A stretch of 64,000 bases of DNA. Origin: Siderastrea radians (lineage: Eukaryota; Cnidaria; Anthozoa; Scleractinia; Rhizangiidae). Positions 1 to 11,337 of this stretch are shown here, piece by piece. Each line of letters opens with the position of its first letter. Positions within the stretch are counted from its first letter, which is position 1. The notes under the pieces were generated by a model that had not been told where the DNA came from, did no database searches, and saw only the letters and a list, made by a program, of their open reading frames with translations. Both the position numbers and the translations under genes were made by a program. The stretch is taken from positions 806,001-870,000 of the forward strand of contig OZ024896.1 of NCBI GenBank assembly GCA_964017195.1, written 5' to 3'.

Positions 1-737
1 ACAGATTGAGGTATTATAGTTATGTTCAGATTAATATTGTTTGTCATAAGATTTGTATTTACCTTATGAATTTTAACCCTGTATAAATAAATGTCAAAAA
101 TATATAAAAAAACGTTTTAATTTCTGACTAGAGTTGTGTTGCATTTGTTTAATAGTTGGTGTTCCAAGACACTTTTCCCCTCCATATGGTAACCATTTGT
201 CAATATGACATTTATTATGTAGTATTTTTCAGGACAGCTGATTAGATGTTTGATCATTTCATGGTGTTGTGGCCATTGCATTGGCCTTTAATCAGTAGAT
301 GAAAGGATGGAAAGTTCAAGACAAATGTTTTCTGTATTACGTCAACATACAGGGATTAAAAGAGGTAGGTTGTAAACTTTGTCAACTCAATATTTTAATA
401 TTTTTGGCTGTAACAACACTTTCTGCCGTCAACATTTAAGACAAAGTTTTCACTTGTACCTGAATTACAATTATACATATACAGTTGCTTCCTCTGATAT
501 TACAGCTATTTCAATTTATTAAAATATGTTTGGATCATAGAAAACAATGACCCACAAGCTGCATAGCTTCACAGTCAATGCGCTACATGTACGAACCACT
601 TTGGAATTAAGATTATATCGTTCACATGCACATTCCTTTCTCTAATTATGTATCCTTGCACATAGATTTGTTTGACAACAATTTTTTCGAACAAAGAAAG
701 TTTAGTCGTGACTATAACATCAGAATTGGTCGTCAAC
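1..737. other. no gene recognised, left edge
   Basis: AT-rich sequence with no exon, repeat or RNA gene that I can support. Short open frames on both strands look like chance. Confidence 0.5.
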
Positions 738-863
738 ATGGCCCACGCAGAGGAAGTGATAATCAAGATCAAACTCAAAAGTCAGAGCAATGCACAGTTT
801 GCATTTGTTGAACGGCAGAAAAAGCACCTCAATAAGCAACTTCAGAAGGCCAGAATGGACATG
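738..863 (+). CDS. possible first coding exon, unidentified
   Basis: The ATG at 738 has a good eukaryotic context (caacATGG). It opens 42 codons ending exactly at a strong donor (ATG|gtaagtg) in phase 0. The peptide starts MAHAEEVIIKIKLKSQ and becomes a Lys/Gln-rich, probably helical stretch (ERQKKHLNKQLQKARMDM). I do not recognise the family. Frames after the donor (868-1092) are open but show no splice acceptor or known motif. The next phase-compatible terminal exon (3,671-3,724) lies inside a transposon, so joining the two would be speculative. It could be the start of a host gene cut off by the insertion, or a chance open frame. Confidence 0.3.
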
Positions 864-1394
864 GTAAGTGAAGAAAGAGGAGGTACCTCCTCATAGTTTC
901 GACTTTGTCAGCCAGGGTATACCAGAGAACCGTAAACAAGAAGATACCCAAAGCCTCCAAAAGTGCAAAACAGAAGAGACAGTGACGGTAAAACCTGATA
1001 GTATGTACTGGAAAGGACAATCAACAGTAATGAGATCCTACCAAAAAGTGGTAAGGCATCCCTTCGAAGAAAAGCGACTTCAGTGCCTTTGAGAGGATTT
1101 GTAAACACATTATGCAGGAATTGAATTTTTAGAGGAAGACATTCTAATCGCCAGAGCTAAACTTCAAAGTTACCTCATCAAAATTATTCAACTCCGTGGG
1201 ATTATTCTTCTCGGGTTCTTATTCTCACGATTTTTTTGCGATGGACTAAAATAACATGTGCGAAAATTGTGGCAATTTAAGGGTAAAAAATACCTTTACA
1301 TTTCCTATTAAATGTCGAATAACTAAATTATAGTGTGTCGATTATTGAATCCAAGATTTGAAGAATCACCAAAAACTTTTGACAAATGAAAAAG
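864..1394. other. no gene recognised
   Basis: An open frame at 868-1092 (+) has no recognisable domain and no splice support. Otherwise AT-rich filler. Confidence 0.4.
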
Positions 1395-1721
1395 ACTGAA
1401 TTAATCAATGAATAGTTTTGAAGTTAAGTACCAGTAAAGTCAATTTAAGCCTAGAAACAAATGTGCCAACAATTTGATTTTATTTTTAAAAATACCTTCT
1501 TCATGGCAACAGACAAAAATAAATAAATAAGTAAGAAAGGTTACCTTTAATTTTATTGTTGAATATAATGTAAGCAGGCTACAAAACAAGTGTGAACACT
1601 CGCATTTTATGAACAAGAAACCGCAAGTGGAGAATTAATCATTCAACTTGTGATGAAAATGGTCTTAAAAATAAGAAACTCGGGAAGGGTGGGGTCAACG
1701 TTAGTAAACCAAAAGCTTACA
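1395..1721. repeat. dispersed repeat S, copy 1, left part
   Basis: It matches 14,990-15,065 plus 16,376-16,605, and 23,606-23,730. The copy is interrupted after CTTACA (1,716-1,721) by the inverted-repeat element and resumes at 5,784. No coding frame is shared between copies. Confidence 0.85.
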
Positions 1722-2683
1722 GAGGGTCTATTATACTGTGGCGGTTTGGCGGTTTAAGCCAATTTTGAGTGCGGTTTGCGGTTACATTCGTAATAATGTG
1801 GCGGTTTGCAGTTAAGAAATTATCGCGCAGTTGCGGAAAATTATAACTTTATCATGCAGTTTCCGGTCTTTTTGTGTTTGGTGGCGGTTCTTCAAACCAC
1901 ATGTGCGGTCACTTTATTTTCCTTGAACCTTCTTCCTAGACAAAAGAGTGTCTTTCAGGGGTAGAGTAAGGCAGGCGTTTTTCTGCTGTCTCCCCCTGCA
2001 GGGAGGTAATTTGAGAATAGGCCATGCTTCAAAGCCAAAGAAAGCACATGGAAAGATGGCGACCGTGGATCTTGAGTCAGATATTATTAAAAACAGATAC
2101 CACGCAGCTCTTAACAACCTCTAATTTCATTTCCGGGTTTCAGTGGACCTTGGTATCACCAGTCCGGATTGTCCCGATATATCGGGACAGCAATGACGTC
2201 ATGAAGCTATTGTTCGAAAGGAAAATGGCAGCCGTTTTTCAAAAGTCACATGCACACAAAGAAATTCATTGTTTCCAGTCTCTCACAGCGTTCATCCGGG
2301 ACTTTCAGCGGGCAAAAGACAAGAAGAAGCATTGGTGGCCATTTTGGAAGTTGCGATATTTATATCTTTGGATTTTGCTTGTATTAATCGAAGATGTAGT
2401 TACGATTTTTGCGGTCAGATTTTAAGGTACGTAAAGAATAAGCGTTATTTTGTAGCATTCACCCATTTTTTATTGAACTGGTTTTATTTTTTACTAGTTC
2501 TAGTGTTGTTAAAGCTTCATTGTGCAAAATTTCACGAGTGTAAGCAACGTCGATTTTATGTAAGGTGTCTTTGAATATGAGGCTTTACGAGTGTAGACAA
2601 ACCGCTGCTGTCGTAATGCTTGTGTACTGCGTCGTTCCTTTGTGTTAATGGGAATCGTTTTCATTTTTATCTCTCTTATAAAG

Positions 2684-3061
2684 TACATGGAAGAGCACAC
2701 GCGATTGCTTGAGACACTTTGCCGAATTTGTGGAGTTAAACTGAAAGGGAAAGAAAGGGAAGCAGAAGTCCTCAAATGTGCGAATGAAATCCGTGAAATT
2801 TGGAAAGTGTCTGTGCTGGTTGATTCACCCAATGTGCATCCCAAATACACTGATTTGCATGAAATGCAGAGTGAAATGCAGGAACAAAGATTACCTTGCT
2901 GGAAGGAACAAATGAGGCCCCCACTCTCTAGATATAAAATTTTATTTAATGTTTTTTTGAAGTTTAAGAAACCATCTCTCGCTCTTTATGTGTGGGCGGG
3001 GAGGGGGGTATTGTGGAGATTTTCTGTAACTACAAATTGTGATTGGTTTATAGCCATTTAA
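2684..3061 (+). CDS. RAG1 N-terminal-like zinc segment, element-borne
   Basis: After an acceptor-like tataaag at 2,683 the frame is open to a stop at 3,059-3,061, with an ATG at 2,687. From that Met, residues 9-16 read ETLCRICG, and DSPNVHPKY follows near residues 46-54. This spacing (CxxC, about 35 residues, then a HP motif) resembles the zinc-binding segment in the N-terminal region of vertebrate RAG1 and related invertebrate proteins. The Cys pair I would expect just after the HP motif is not there (Asp56, Glu59), so the site looks degenerate. Similarity weakens after about residue 65, so the true exon probably ends earlier than the stop. The family call is from memory. Confidence 0.5.
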   Translation, partial: YMEEHTRLLETLCRICGVKLKGKEREAEVLKCANEIREIWKVSVLVDSPNVHPKYTDLHEMQSEMQEQRLPCWKEQMRPPLSRYKILFNVFLKFKKPSLALYVWAGRGVLWRFSVTTNCDWFIAI

Positions 3062-3670
3062 CATTAAATGAAATGGAGACAGGAAGTGTTTATTTTATTT
3101 GGTAGTGTAAAACTTTCTTTATAGATTGTAAACGCCATTTCAGCAGGGAATGGAACTTTGCGTGATTTGTTTAGACATTTTGGGAGATTTGAAATGACCT
3201 TATGTGCTACCTAAGCAGAAAGAAGATTAAGCAAGTTAGGAAAAATAGGCTGTAAACATTTCTCATTTTTCCAAAATTCCACGTCTGTTCACCAATTCGC
3301 AGATTGACTACTTAATTACAATGTTTACTTTGTCATCACTGAAGAAACTTGCAAGTCACCAGTTCATACATGTTCATACAAGAATTTCTTTCAAGCAAAG
3401 TTTTCCCAGATGAAACAGATCAACTCCCAAACCACTAAACCCTATCCTTTATAAAAATCATGCTACAAAATAGTTTTCCCTACATCTGTTTTGATTGGAC
3501 TTGCATGAAAATCAAATCAGCAGCAAGTGTACTTTCTTCAATTGCCTTTTCAAGAGCTTAAATGAGGGAGAGTAATTTATGGTATTATCAGGTGTGATGG
3601 CCACTGTTTGTTGTTTGCTGAAACAATATTTTATTGTCTCACTGATCATATCTGTAATTCATTTTTGCAG

Positions 3671-3724
3671 GTCCTGCAGTTGGCAAAGCAGCAAAAGCTG
3701 AACACAGACGATAACCTACGTTAA
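3671..3724 (+). CDS. short terminal exon inside the TIR element
   Basis: An acceptor (tttttgcag) precedes 17 codons and a TAA: VLQLAKQQKLNTDDNLR. An AATAAA signal follows 21 bases after the stop (3,746-3,751), which fits a real 3' exon. It lies inside the transposon and may end the same transcript as the zinc segment at 2,684, but no exon chain was established. Confidence 0.35.
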   Translation, partial: VLQLAKQQKLNTDDNLR

Positions 3725-3745
3725 ACGTGTTAACTGAATTGCAAA

Positions 3746-3751
3746 AATAAA
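3746..3751 (+). promoter_or_regulatory. poly(A) signal AATAAA
   Basis: Canonical hexamer just after the stop codon of the short exon ending at 3,724. Confidence 0.4.
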
Positions 3752-5035
3752 TGTTGAAGTCCAGTATATCTCAATCTGACCATTGATCATTTTGTGTTCT
3801 GCTCAAATTACTGGGTGATGTTCATTTCAACCCACACCTGTTGACAGCCTCTTGAAAATTTCATTGTGTAGTACTGCAGGATATTTTTGTGTCACATTTT
3901 ACTTTGGAGAAGCTGTAAATGAATTCAAAACACCGTGTGACTTGTAAGAATAACCTGTAATTGCAACACAAAAAAGCCATCTAAGAGTAAGCAATTCATT
4001 ATCCATGGCACTTGGCAAATCTTCTTTTCTGCTGTGATCAGTTGGGGGGGGGGGGACATGTACAGAAAACCAATATTCACCACTTTTCATTATTGGGAAA
4101 TATGTCTTATCATAGTGCTCAGAGGATGTTTAATACCAAATAGGTAGCTCAACTTTAGCTTAGTGAAATCAAATGATAAACAGATGGAGAATGAACTGCG
4201 TGTCTTAAGTACACATAGAATAAAACTTATATTTAAATATCCCCTTGCAAGACCTTATGTACGAAAAAAATAGGGATGATCAAGTTCACAAGTGTGCAGG
4301 TTGCAATTTCTTTGTAAAGAAAGCTACTTAAAATGAGTGGCCTATTAGAAAATTATGAGCCCTTTGGAAATGCCACAAATAATGAATGTTTTGCCGGCAT
4401 AAATTGTTTATTTCCTGCCAAGGTAGAACAAACGCATCGTTCGAGTCAATATCCAACCAACTATAAATGCCAGAAGAAATTTTGATTGCAAGTCATGAAA
4501 TAGATGTCTTGATGTACTGGTATGTTTAAACAATAAGACGAACAAGAAAAGATCGACGTTCGACAGAAGGCTTATATATATTTTTGATACATTTTCTTGT
4601 TGCGAAACGCATCGGTTACATCTTTAAGAATAAACTCGGTTCCACGAAAGTAATACATTATTGCTTACCCGGCTATTTGTCTGCATTTCAATAAAACTTT
4701 AATCGAAATGCGATGTTTGATCCGCGTGCAAATTTTGTCGCTCCCATGGCCATCCCTTGTGTTGGATTTATGCGGTAAATGTGGATTTGAAAATACTGGG
4801 CTTGCTCAAAAGATACGGTTGAGCGATAAAATAACTTCGAATTCTCAAAATATTCCTCACAAGTAGCATAACAAGACCTCGGGAAATCATCACTCAGTTC
4901 TGCCTTCATCCGCCATTTTGAAAATGGACGCTTGTTTTGATACATGATCCGTGAATCAAAAGTCGGCTTCTCATTGGCTTAGAGGTCAGTCGGCCCTGTC
5001 CTTAAATATCGGGATATCCTGGACTGATCACACAG
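3752..5035. other. TIR element interior without recognised genes
   Basis: A minus-strand open frame (4,688-4,945) matches nothing I know. The sequence around 4,900-5,000 resembles a CpG-containing promoter or first-exon region on the minus strand, but without support. Confidence 0.3.
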
Positions 5036-5435
5036 CTCTAGCACCGACTCAGTTTTAAATCTGTCGTCCTTGTAAACAGTAGTGTCCAAGAAGTTTGTTT
5101 GTGTTTCGGATACTTCAGCTGTAAACTTGATAGTGTGATGGTGTTTGTTAGCTTGTTAAATGAACTGTGTGATCTCTTCTCTGGTTGTGTTCTAGAGGGA
5201 GAAGATTTCGTCAATGAATCGTTTCCATGCGAGACTTTGATTTAAGATCTCTTTTTCTACCTTAGTCATGAAAATACTAGCGAAAGCAACTGCCATTTTG
5301 GTGCCCATGGCAGTTCCATGTATTTGTAGGTAGTTTTTCCATTAAATTGGAAGAAGTTCTTCGCTAAGATAAGTCTGCAGGAGCGCTCTTTGCAGTAGTC
5401 GTGTAGGGATAGGAGATTCGTTTCTGGGGAATGCT
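5036..5435 (-). pseudogene. Penelope-like retroelement reverse transcriptase relic
   Basis: Read on the minus strand, pieces in two frames match Penelope-like reverse transcriptases. About 5,290-5,400 gives NFFQFNGK, then after a shift HGTAMGTKMAVAFASIFM. Next comes WKRFIDEIFSL followed by a stop, then IKFTAEVSETQTNFLDTTVY and KDDRF. Order and spacing are those of the palm (MGT...) and the following conserved blocks of this RT class. At least one frameshift and two stops make it dead. It lies inside the TIR element, so it is either a nested insertion or captured debris. Confidence 0.75.
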
Positions 5436-5783
5436 TTGTATGCTAGGCTTCGAAACCGCGGCCACCATGAGGTTACGAATAACTCCCCTAGCGCATATTA
5501 TACAAGACCACTAAGCTGTGCTGGAAACATTCCACGGTAAACGTAACCTAAAGTTCACACGCTTGTGTTGTCGCTTAAGATCTCGTGATCATTGTGAGCA
5601 GAAATACGATTATGCGAATATACGTTAAAAATGTGTAAACTACTTTTAAAAGATCGTTATTGCGATTCTTTTTCTGCCATAAAGGTGGTTTCGGTCTTTA
5701 GAGGAAAATGAAAGCAGTTTGCGGTCTAGGAAGGAGAAAATAAGGCGGATTGCGGAATGTGCAACCCCCTATAATAGACCCTC

Positions 5784-6608
5784 CTTACACAGTTCAACAG
5801 CGCACCCTTTGCATAATAGTTTTAAACAATGCTGGATTCGTTTGACAAAAATGCAACACATGAGCTGAAAATACTGTGCCCAACCTGTATTATATGTATT
5901 ATTTTGCAGCTCTCTGTGTCACTAGAGAAAGATAATATATGCCTTGTATCATTTTTTACGGAATAGAAAAAGTTATAGGACTAGGGTGGTCAGTAATAAC
6001 ATAAGAGAGAAAGAATTTTATAACATGTTCATTACTTGACCTTTTAGGGCAATTTTCTTGGGGAATTTTTGAACTCATAAACATATTTAATTAAACTACA
6101 TGCAAGTTATTGGCACAATGTGCCAATTGCCGTGTTCATGGATTAAAAAGTTTTAACCAATATCGCTTGCTGTTTTCTTTTTCCATTTTCGGCATACAGT
6201 TCACCAGTGCTGGATGGTTTAACATGTGATGTCAAAATCATACTTTGTATCATGACTGACTTTACATGTAGGTCAAAATATAAAACAAGCCACTGATTAA
6301 CACCATATGGGTTGGATCAAATCAGCCTTTGGCAGAGCACAAACAAAAGTATTTCACACGTTAATGTGAACATAAGTAAAACCACTCTCGAAACACTTCT
6401 TTCTGTTGCAGGATATTTAGGCAAATTTGCTTAACTCTGAAACACTGAACTCTGATATTGACAAAGACCCAAACATTTTGGCAAGGAAAGAATGTTGCCA
6501 CATCACACGGTCTTTACTTTTGTAAAGTTCCCAGCTTCCAGCATTGTATAACCTCTATGTTTTCAAACTTTAATCATTTTTAATAGATAAATAAATTAAT
6601 TAATTGAT
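5784..6608. repeat. dispersed repeat S, copy 1, right part
   Basis: It continues copy 1 after the transposon and aligns with 23,726-24,165 and 24,755-24,980. It starts with the second CTTACA duplicate. Non-coding. Confidence 0.85.
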
Positions 6609-7626
6609 TAAACGTTTTGGACAAGTAAATTCTTGAGGTTTCTCTGGACAACGAAAATCAAAGTCGCATTTGTTCAATGGAGTCTTGAGTGAAATGGAAA
6701 AAAAATGTTCGGGGAATTAGTTCTTAAAAAGGTTCTGAGTTTTTTTTCTAAGAGCAGGTGCTCTTAGTATGTGAAACAAGTACATTTCAGGTTGTAAGGT
6801 TTTTGCTCTTGACTACTGCTAGAAACTCTTGTAAATGAGAGTTTTCAGCTGCCAATTAAAACTTTTGGGAGGATACCAGTGGCATTAAAATCGTCATGTC
6901 AATTGTTTGTAGTGTAGTGCAAGTTCTTTCAGTTTATTATTCAGTCTTCACAATTTCCAAAAAAATTCTGTTCCAGTATTGGCGTGAAATCAATCCTTCT
7001 GACTTATGTTGCCATGCACTTTTGCTTTCTGCACACCATTGCAAATAGCAAATTTTCCCAGCATTACTTTACCATGTTTGCAGTATAACAATTCTTCAAT
7101 TTGTCACCAAAACTGCAACAACAAGAATGCACACTATCTTCCATTGTTCAATGATTTAGTATTCTACTCACATTTCCTGGATAATTCTTGGAGCCTTGAT
7201 GCACAGTTCTGGTCCAACCTGCAAAATTGATTTTAGAAAGGACACCATTAAATTTTATGAGACATGTACAGAATGACACATGCATTGGATATTCAAAGGT
7301 TTCATTGACCCTCGGATGTACAATCAAACTCACACCCCCACCGTGGTACAAGGGGAGAGAGGTTGATGGAACACCCCCTTGGGTTTTTGTTATGTTACCA
7401 TATTTCAAAAAGATTTCACTTTTAGTAGAAAGCCTTTGATGTGCTCTACAAGATGAGGTACATACTCTGGGTTGCCATGCTGGAGGGGGCCTGTGACGTC
7501 ATCCAAGATGGGCACCATCTTGGATTTGATTCAAAATGTGCTCCTTTAAAATCCCGCTGCGGCCTATTAAGATCCTGCACGTGACTGGGACAATTGTGCG
7601 AGACAAATATGTTATAACCTTACCAG
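6609..7626. repeat. duplicated block A, copy 1
   Basis: It matches 9,472-10,489 at a constant offset of 2,863 with no indel, and every stretch I compared was identical. The block has a palindromic CCAAGATGG-GCA-CCATCTTGG next to GTGACGTCA near 7,495-7,535. Open frames within it are not protein-like. Confidence 0.9.
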
Positions 7627-8300
7627 AGGACTCTCCTTCATCCAGCGTGGTCCGTGAATGAATCCATGTAGTATGGTTTTTGACAATTCTTTTTTTCCTG
7701 GACCTGGTGACAAAGAAAGACCATTAACAAGGTTGCTTCCTAACACCTTGAAATTTCACGGATTCCAGATCTCAACAGTTAAGAATCCTGGGGCGTGAAA
7801 TGTTAGCTCCCCAACCAAATATCAGGTGTTCAAATCAGTTGGTTGGTTTCGTATATGGCGTTCACACTAGGCCGAGTCATGTTTACTCTGATCAAAAATG
7901 AAACATGTTTCACTATGTAAAATGTTCACAATAGGCAGTGCATTGCACAAATCATGTTACACCCAACATAACTACACGTGTAATCAAATTGAATTGAACC
8001 TTGATTAATCCAACCCAATTTCACAATTTGGTTTGACTGGGTTGATTGAAAACAATAGGACCAGTTTAGACATGCATATTTGTCAAGATATCTCCAATTT
8101 GTTTATTGACTTTAAGACTTATTTCACCTTTCAAACTTTAAAAATGAACAGATGAGTTCCAAGGTGCAACAGAGGAAATTTTGAAATCATAGTTATTCCA
8201 CCCAGAAATTCTGTCACCCATCAGGTTTTCTCTGTTACATTCAGTCATGTGCTACTAGATTACAGGAAACTGTGTATGTGAGAAACCCTGATTGGAAAAT
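7290..8300. repeat. dispersed repeat R, copy 1
   Basis: It aligns with 27,065-28,060 at high but imperfect identity, including small indels. It overlaps the right part of block A. No conserved reading frame. Confidence 0.85.
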
Positions 8301-8369
8301 CAAAGCAAGCAAAGTCTCTTCTGTTGTGAGAAACCCTGATTGGAAAATCAAAGCAAAGTCTCTTCTGTT
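8278..8369 (+). repeat. two-copy direct repeat, ~45-49 bp
   Basis: A segment starting gtgagaaaccctgattgg is repeated immediately. The first copy has four extra bases (gcaa). Confidence 0.85.
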
Positions 8370-8451
8370 GAATGTAGTTATATTTTGTGGATGTGATTTT
8401 TTACCTTATTTTTTACCTTAACTTTATTTTTTACCTTATTTTGTATTCTAG

Positions 8452-8533
8452 AAGCGTGTTTACGTAGAAGACCTAACCGAGGAGATTGTAACTTCCCCGG
8501 AAGAAGCGTTAAAACAAATGCACCGAGGGGAAA
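8452..8533 (+). CDS. duplicated CENP-E-like kinesin exon 7, copy 1
   Basis: An 82-nt exon between a consensus acceptor (tgtattctag) and donor (gtaagatg). It reads [20 protein letters not shown] and on to QMHRGE without a stop, the motor-domain segment before switch I in CENP-E. It is paired with exon 8 at 8,907. The equivalent exon of the longer gene is at 57,967. No earlier motor exons were found upstream, so this copy is probably an orphan pair rather than a working gene, although it has no disabling mutation. Confidence 0.75.
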
Positions 8534-8906
8534 GTAAGATGCAAAATTATATGTTATTGCATAAGGGACCAGAGTGCGGCATTGTATAAAATATATTTAC
8601 GCTGTATAAAATAATTATTTGTGTTAACCAGTCCATTCTATCGAACATTTCACACAATATTTTCCAAGAGGTTTAAAATTATTTTCCAGTTGTTCCAAAC
8701 TATTAACTTGCATATCACCAAAGGAATCTACCATTGAATCAAACGTTGTCCCTTAGAGCTTTTGGCTTTATTTTCCCTTCCATAATTTACAGTGTCTTGT
8801 TTTTGTACAGTTGTTTCTAAATAGTCCCACAAAACAATTGGGTAGATAAACTGAAAGAGATAATAGAGATGCCTTCTATAAATTTTTTGTAATTGATATT
8901 TTCCAG

Positions 8907-8974
8907 AAAATAGACACTTCGGCGAAACAAAGATGAACATCAGGAGCAGTCGAAGCCATGCCATTTTTACAGTT
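8907..8974 (+). CDS. duplicated CENP-E-like kinesin exon 8 (switch I), copy 1
   Basis: A 68-nt exon between ttccag and gtgagt. With the base carried over from exon 7 it reads [11 protein letters not shown], then [12 protein letters not shown]. NxRSSRSH is the kinesin switch I motif. It differs from 58,420-58,487 at two bases, one changing Thr to Ile. Confidence 0.75.
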
Positions 8975-8997
8975 GTGAGTTTTCTTCCATGTTTAAA

Positions 8998-9472
8998 GCC
9001 CTGGCTAAACATTTTTGTCCTACACGTTGTTTGTCATACAAAACTTTTGGTGGCTCAACAGGTAAACAATCTCTGACCAAACATCGGAGCTTTTCTGTTT
9101 TTTTGAAGTATGTGGTAGGCCATCTCTGATATTAAAACCCAAGAGATGCTAATCTCTTCTTGGTTTTAATATATTTCGGACTTTATGATCGGGTTTATCA
9201 TTTATGAGTTAACAAGTAAACAGTCACATGAAGGGAAGCTCAAGGCTAAAGGCAGTGGATGAATGCACAAGCCATGTGACCGAATGAAAGGCCACGAAAC
9301 GAACGAACGAAAGCAGTGAATGAACGAATGAACAAGATAACGCATGAACGAACGAGCAACCCGACAATCGAACGAGCAAACTGCCAGCCAAACAAACGGA
9401 AAATGGACCAATAGCACGAACAAACGTCTGCAAACCCGGGAACTCAACAAATGGCTGAATACACCTATCTCT
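8998..9472 (+). repeat. repeat F, copy 1 (truncated)
   Basis: It shares sequence with 10,663-11,336, 12,305-13,640, 58,511-59,870 and, inverted, 60,820-62,390. It contains GAAC-rich runs of the cgaacgaacgaaag kind. The copy is cut at 9,472, where block A copy 2 begins. Confidence 0.85.
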
Positions 9473-10489
9473 AAACGTTTTGGACAAGTAAATTCTTGAG
9501 GTTTCTCTGGACAACGAAAATCAAAGTCGCATTTGTTCAATGGAGTCTTGAGTGAAATGGAAAAAAAATGTTCGGGGAATTAGTTCTTAAAAAGGTTCTG
9601 AGTTTTTTTTCTAAGAGCAGGTGCTCTTAGTATGTGAAACAAGTACATTTCAGGTTGTAAGGTTTTTGCTCTTGACTACTGCTAGAAACTCTTGTAAATG
9701 AGAGTTTTCAGCTGCCAATTAAAACTTTTGGGAGGATACCAGTGGCATTAAAATCGTCATGTCAATTGTTTGTAGTGTAGTGCAAGTTCTTTCAGTTTAT
9801 TATTCAGTCTTCACAATTTCCAAAAAAATTCTGTTCCAGTATTGGCGTGAAATCAATCCTTCTGACTTATGTTGCCATGCACTTTTGCTTTCTGCACACC
9901 ATTGCAAATAGCAAATTTTCCCAGCATTACTTTACCATGTTTGCAGTATAACAATTCTTCAATTTGTCACCAAAACTGCAACAACAAGAATGCACACTAT
10001 CTTCCATTGTTCAATGATTTAGTATTCTACTCACATTTCCTGGATAATTCTTGGAGCCTTGATGCACAGTTCTGGTCCAACCTGCAAAATTGATTTTAGA
10101 AAGGACACCATTAAATTTTATGAGACATGTACAGAATGACACATGCATTGGATATTCAAAGGTTTCATTGACCCTCGGATGTACAATCAAACTCACACCC
10201 CCACCGTGGTACAAGGGGAGAGAGGTTGATGGAACACCCCCTTGGGTTTTTGTTATGTTACCATATTTCAAAAAGATTTCACTTTTAGTAGAAAGCCTTT
10301 GATGTGCTCTACAAGATGAGGTACATACTCTGGGTTGCCATGCTGGAGGGGGCCTGTGACGTCATCCAAGATGGGCACCATCTTGGATTTGATTCAAAAT
10401 GTGCTCCTTTAAAATCCCGCTGCGGCCTATTAAGATCCTGCACGTGACTGGGACAATTGTGCGAGACAAATATGTTATAACCTTACCAG
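9472..10489. repeat. duplicated block A, copy 2
   Basis: An indel-free copy of 6,609-7,626. At its right end (AG at 10,488-10,489) it joins sequence that corresponds to 8,825 onward, skipping the equivalent of 7,627-8,824 and hence exon 7. The shared AG at the junction is a two-base microhomology. Confidence 0.9.
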
Positions 10490-10571
10490 TCCCACAAAAC
10501 AATTGGGTAGATAAACTGAAAGAGATAATAGAGATGCCTTCTATAAATTTTTTGTAATTGATATTTTCCAG

Positions 10572-10639
10572 AAAATAGACACTTCGGCGAAACAAAGATG
10601 AACATCAGGAGCAGTCGAAGCCATGCCATTTTTACAGTT
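10572..10639 (+). CDS. duplicated CENP-E-like exon 8, copy 2
   Basis: It matches 8,907-8,974 base for base with both splice sites. Its partner exon 7 has been removed by the junction at 10,489, so it is a stranded exon. Confidence 0.7.
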
Positions 10640-11337
10640 GTGAGTTTTCTTCCATGTTTAAAGCCCTGGCTAAACATTTTTGTCCTACACGTTGTTTGTC
10701 ATACAAAACTTTTGGTGGCTCAACAGGTAAACAATCTCTGACCAAACATCGGAGCTTTTCTGTTTTTTTGAAGTATGTGGTATGCCATCTCTGATATTAA
10801 AACCCAAGAGATGCTAATCTCTTCTTGGTTTTAATATATTTCGGACTTTATGATCGGGTTTATCATTTATGAGTTAACAAGTAAACAGTCACATGAAGGG
10901 AAGCTCAAGGCTAAAGGCAGTGGATGAATGCACAAGCCATGTGACCGAATGAAAGGCCACGAAACGAACGAACGAAAGCAGTGAATGAACGAACGAACAA
11001 GATAACGCATGAACGAACGAGCAACCCGACAATCGAACGAGCAAACTGCCAGCCAAACAAACGGAAAATGGACCAATAGCACGAACAAACGTCTGCAAAC
11101 CCGGGAACTCAACAAATGGCTGAATACACCTATCTCTTTTCAAAACAAACAAAAGTAGTGCCACAATATAGAAAAGTATTTTTGGGCGGCTTTAAATAAG
11201 TTTAGTAGAAATTGATTTGATAATGCCATTGAGAAAAAGAAAAACAAAGGGAAAATGGAAGATTAAATGGAAGATTAAATGTGTATTAACTTTCTTCAAC
11301 TATTTTAGTGAGCTCACCAAAACTTAAGTTAGATACC
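10640..11337 (+). repeat. repeat F, copy 2
   Basis: 10,490-11,137 copies 8,825-9,472 at a constant offset of 1,665. It continues to 11,337 with the F sequence that is missing from copy 1. Confidence 0.85.

Larger units (their letters stand above)
1722..5783. mobile_element. 4,062-bp DNA transposon with 14-bp TIRs and 6-bp TSD
   Basis: The ends are perfect 14-bp inverted repeats: GAGGGTCTATTATA at 1,722-1,735 and its complement at 5,770-5,783. Both flanks carry CTTACA (1,716-1,721 and 5,784-5,789). The uninterrupted repeat S copy near 23,726 has this hexamer once, so insertion by target duplication is directly visible. Subterminal GCGGTTTG-like motifs recur near the left end and as variants near the right end. 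Inside are a RAG1-N-like zinc segment (+), a short terminal exon with poly(A) signal (+), and an antisense Penelope RT relic that is probably a nested insertion. No DDE transposase was recognised, so the superfamily is open; it does not have the CAC termini of Transib. Confidence 0.85.

Noticed and set aside
738..3724. A two-exon gene joining 738-863 to 3,671-3,724 (both phase 0)
   Set aside because: The second exon is inside the transposon at 1,722-5,783, so joining them would need exonisation for which there is no evidence.
1722..5783. Calling the TIR element a Transib or ProtoRAG element
   Set aside because: Its ends are GAGGGTC, not CAC-type, the target duplication is 6 bp rather than 5, and no RAG1/Transib core was seen.
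7006..7439. Open frames repeated identically at 9,869-10,302
   Set aside because: Identity is due to duplication of the whole block A, non-coding parts included; no protein features.
9202..9540. Minus-strand open frames rich in FVRSF/SFVH words (also near 10.9, 12.5 and 58.7 kb, and plus-strand frames near 61.2 and 62.0 kb)
   Set aside because: They come from GAAC/GTTC runs in repeat F; the same DNA is open in several frames and no domain is present.
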